Positions 63,352 to 64,000 of a DNA stretch of 64,000 nt are shown piece by piece; the stretch's first letter is position 1; each line of letters opens with the position of its first letter. The position numbers were made by a program, and so were the translations under genes. The notes under the pieces are model-generated. The model did not search any database, had not been told where the DNA came from, and was given only the letters and a program-made list of their open reading frames with translations. The DNA comes from Stramonita haemastoma (lineage: Eukaryota > Mollusca > Gastropoda > Neogastropoda > Muricidae), in assembly GCA_030674155.1 (NCBI GenBank), contig CM060317.1, positions 39,050,774-39,114,773 of the forward strand, read 5' to 3'.

Positions 63352-64000
63352 CTGTTAACAATCAACAGTGTTCTTCCTCATTCCAGCACACTCACAAACA
63401 ACTGGCTGAGCCAACTCTGCATCTGCATCATCATCAAAATAATCACCATCATCATCATCATCATCATCACCATAATCATCTTCTATTTCAAGCCTACAAT
63501 TCATTGTCAGATTTGATTTGAAAATGCACTGACATAAAGAAACTCTTAACATTAAAACAAATTGGTCATTTAAAAAACAACGAAAATGATTCAACACAAA
63601 TTATCTTATAACGACAAAATTTCTTACAGTAATAAAACAGGGAGGAGGGGGGAACAGAATGCAAGAGAGAGAGACAGAGGTAAATACTGAGAGACAGATT
63701 GAGAATGAGGCAAATAGACAAAGCAGTCAAAACATATACAGGCATGCACCACCTACTCCCCCTACCCCCAGGGATACAAATATACTGATGCACAAACAGC
63801 CCCATTACATATGCAAAACCTCTTAGTATTTCTCAGTAAAATGTAAATTCTTATACCCAAAACATTCTCTCTTTTATCTTATCTACCATTGTGGAAAACT
63901 CTCATATTTCATTCCGGTAACTAACATTTCTAAACTGAACATCATCAATGGTTAGTATTCATAAAAAACTTGTTTTGATGGTGTGTGTGTGTGTGTGTGT

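Overview
This is animal nuclear DNA. Four conserved metazoan genes with many GT-AG introns sit in an AT-rich background full of dinucleotide microsatellites, tRNA-headed SINEs, MITEs and broken LINEs. The SINE complement and the protein sequences suggest a mollusc, possibly a gastropod, but nothing visible fixes the species. There are no bacterial operons, CRISPR arrays or rRNA genes.

Layout. 1-3.8 kb: microsatellites, a nested LINE, a SINE and trinucleotide arrays. 3840-9111 (+): a complete 6-exon phosphoglycerate mutase (254 aa). 9.7-12.6 kb: intergenic, with one 573-bp MITE. 13346-19974 (-): a complete 4-exon mitochondrial ATP synthase subunit e (87 aa). 19975-20285: a short divergent promoter region. 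20286-42309 (+): a complete 15-exon glycerol-3-phosphate acyltransferase of the GPAT3/GPAT4 type (460 aa), whose introns hold two long TIR elements (1.6 and 1.9 kb), a LINE remnant, SINEs and long GT/AT tracts. 43.3-52 kb: intergenic repeats, including a SINE nested in a MITE, a roughly 850-bp retroposon in a minisatellite, and a SINE with both tRNA-like and 5S-like parts. 52632-63351 (-): the last seven exons (300 aa) of mitochondrial HSP70 (HSPA9/mortalin); its 5' part lies beyond the window.

The most interesting signal is in three consecutive introns of the HSPA9 gene. They hold at least eleven box C/D snoRNA-like units on the host-gene strand: three of 70-74 nt, seven of exactly 80 nt, and one more of 74 nt. 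Each has a terminal stem, a C box (UGAUG core) and a D box (CUGA). The four 70-74 nt units share an antisense element with 10-13 nt of complementarity to a conserved 18S rRNA segment recalled from memory (GUGACGAAAAAUAAC). In the 80-nt family this element carries one substitution. Vertebrate HSPA9 also hosts a C/D snoRNA (SNORD63), so a mitochondrial chaperone gene with an expanded snoRNA cluster is a credible and possibly undescribed arrangement.

The four genes are housekeeping genes in separate pathways (glycolysis, oxidative phosphorylation, glycerolipid synthesis, mitochondrial protein import and folding). Apart from the ATP synthase e / GPAT divergent pair, nothing suggests that they are functionally coupled.
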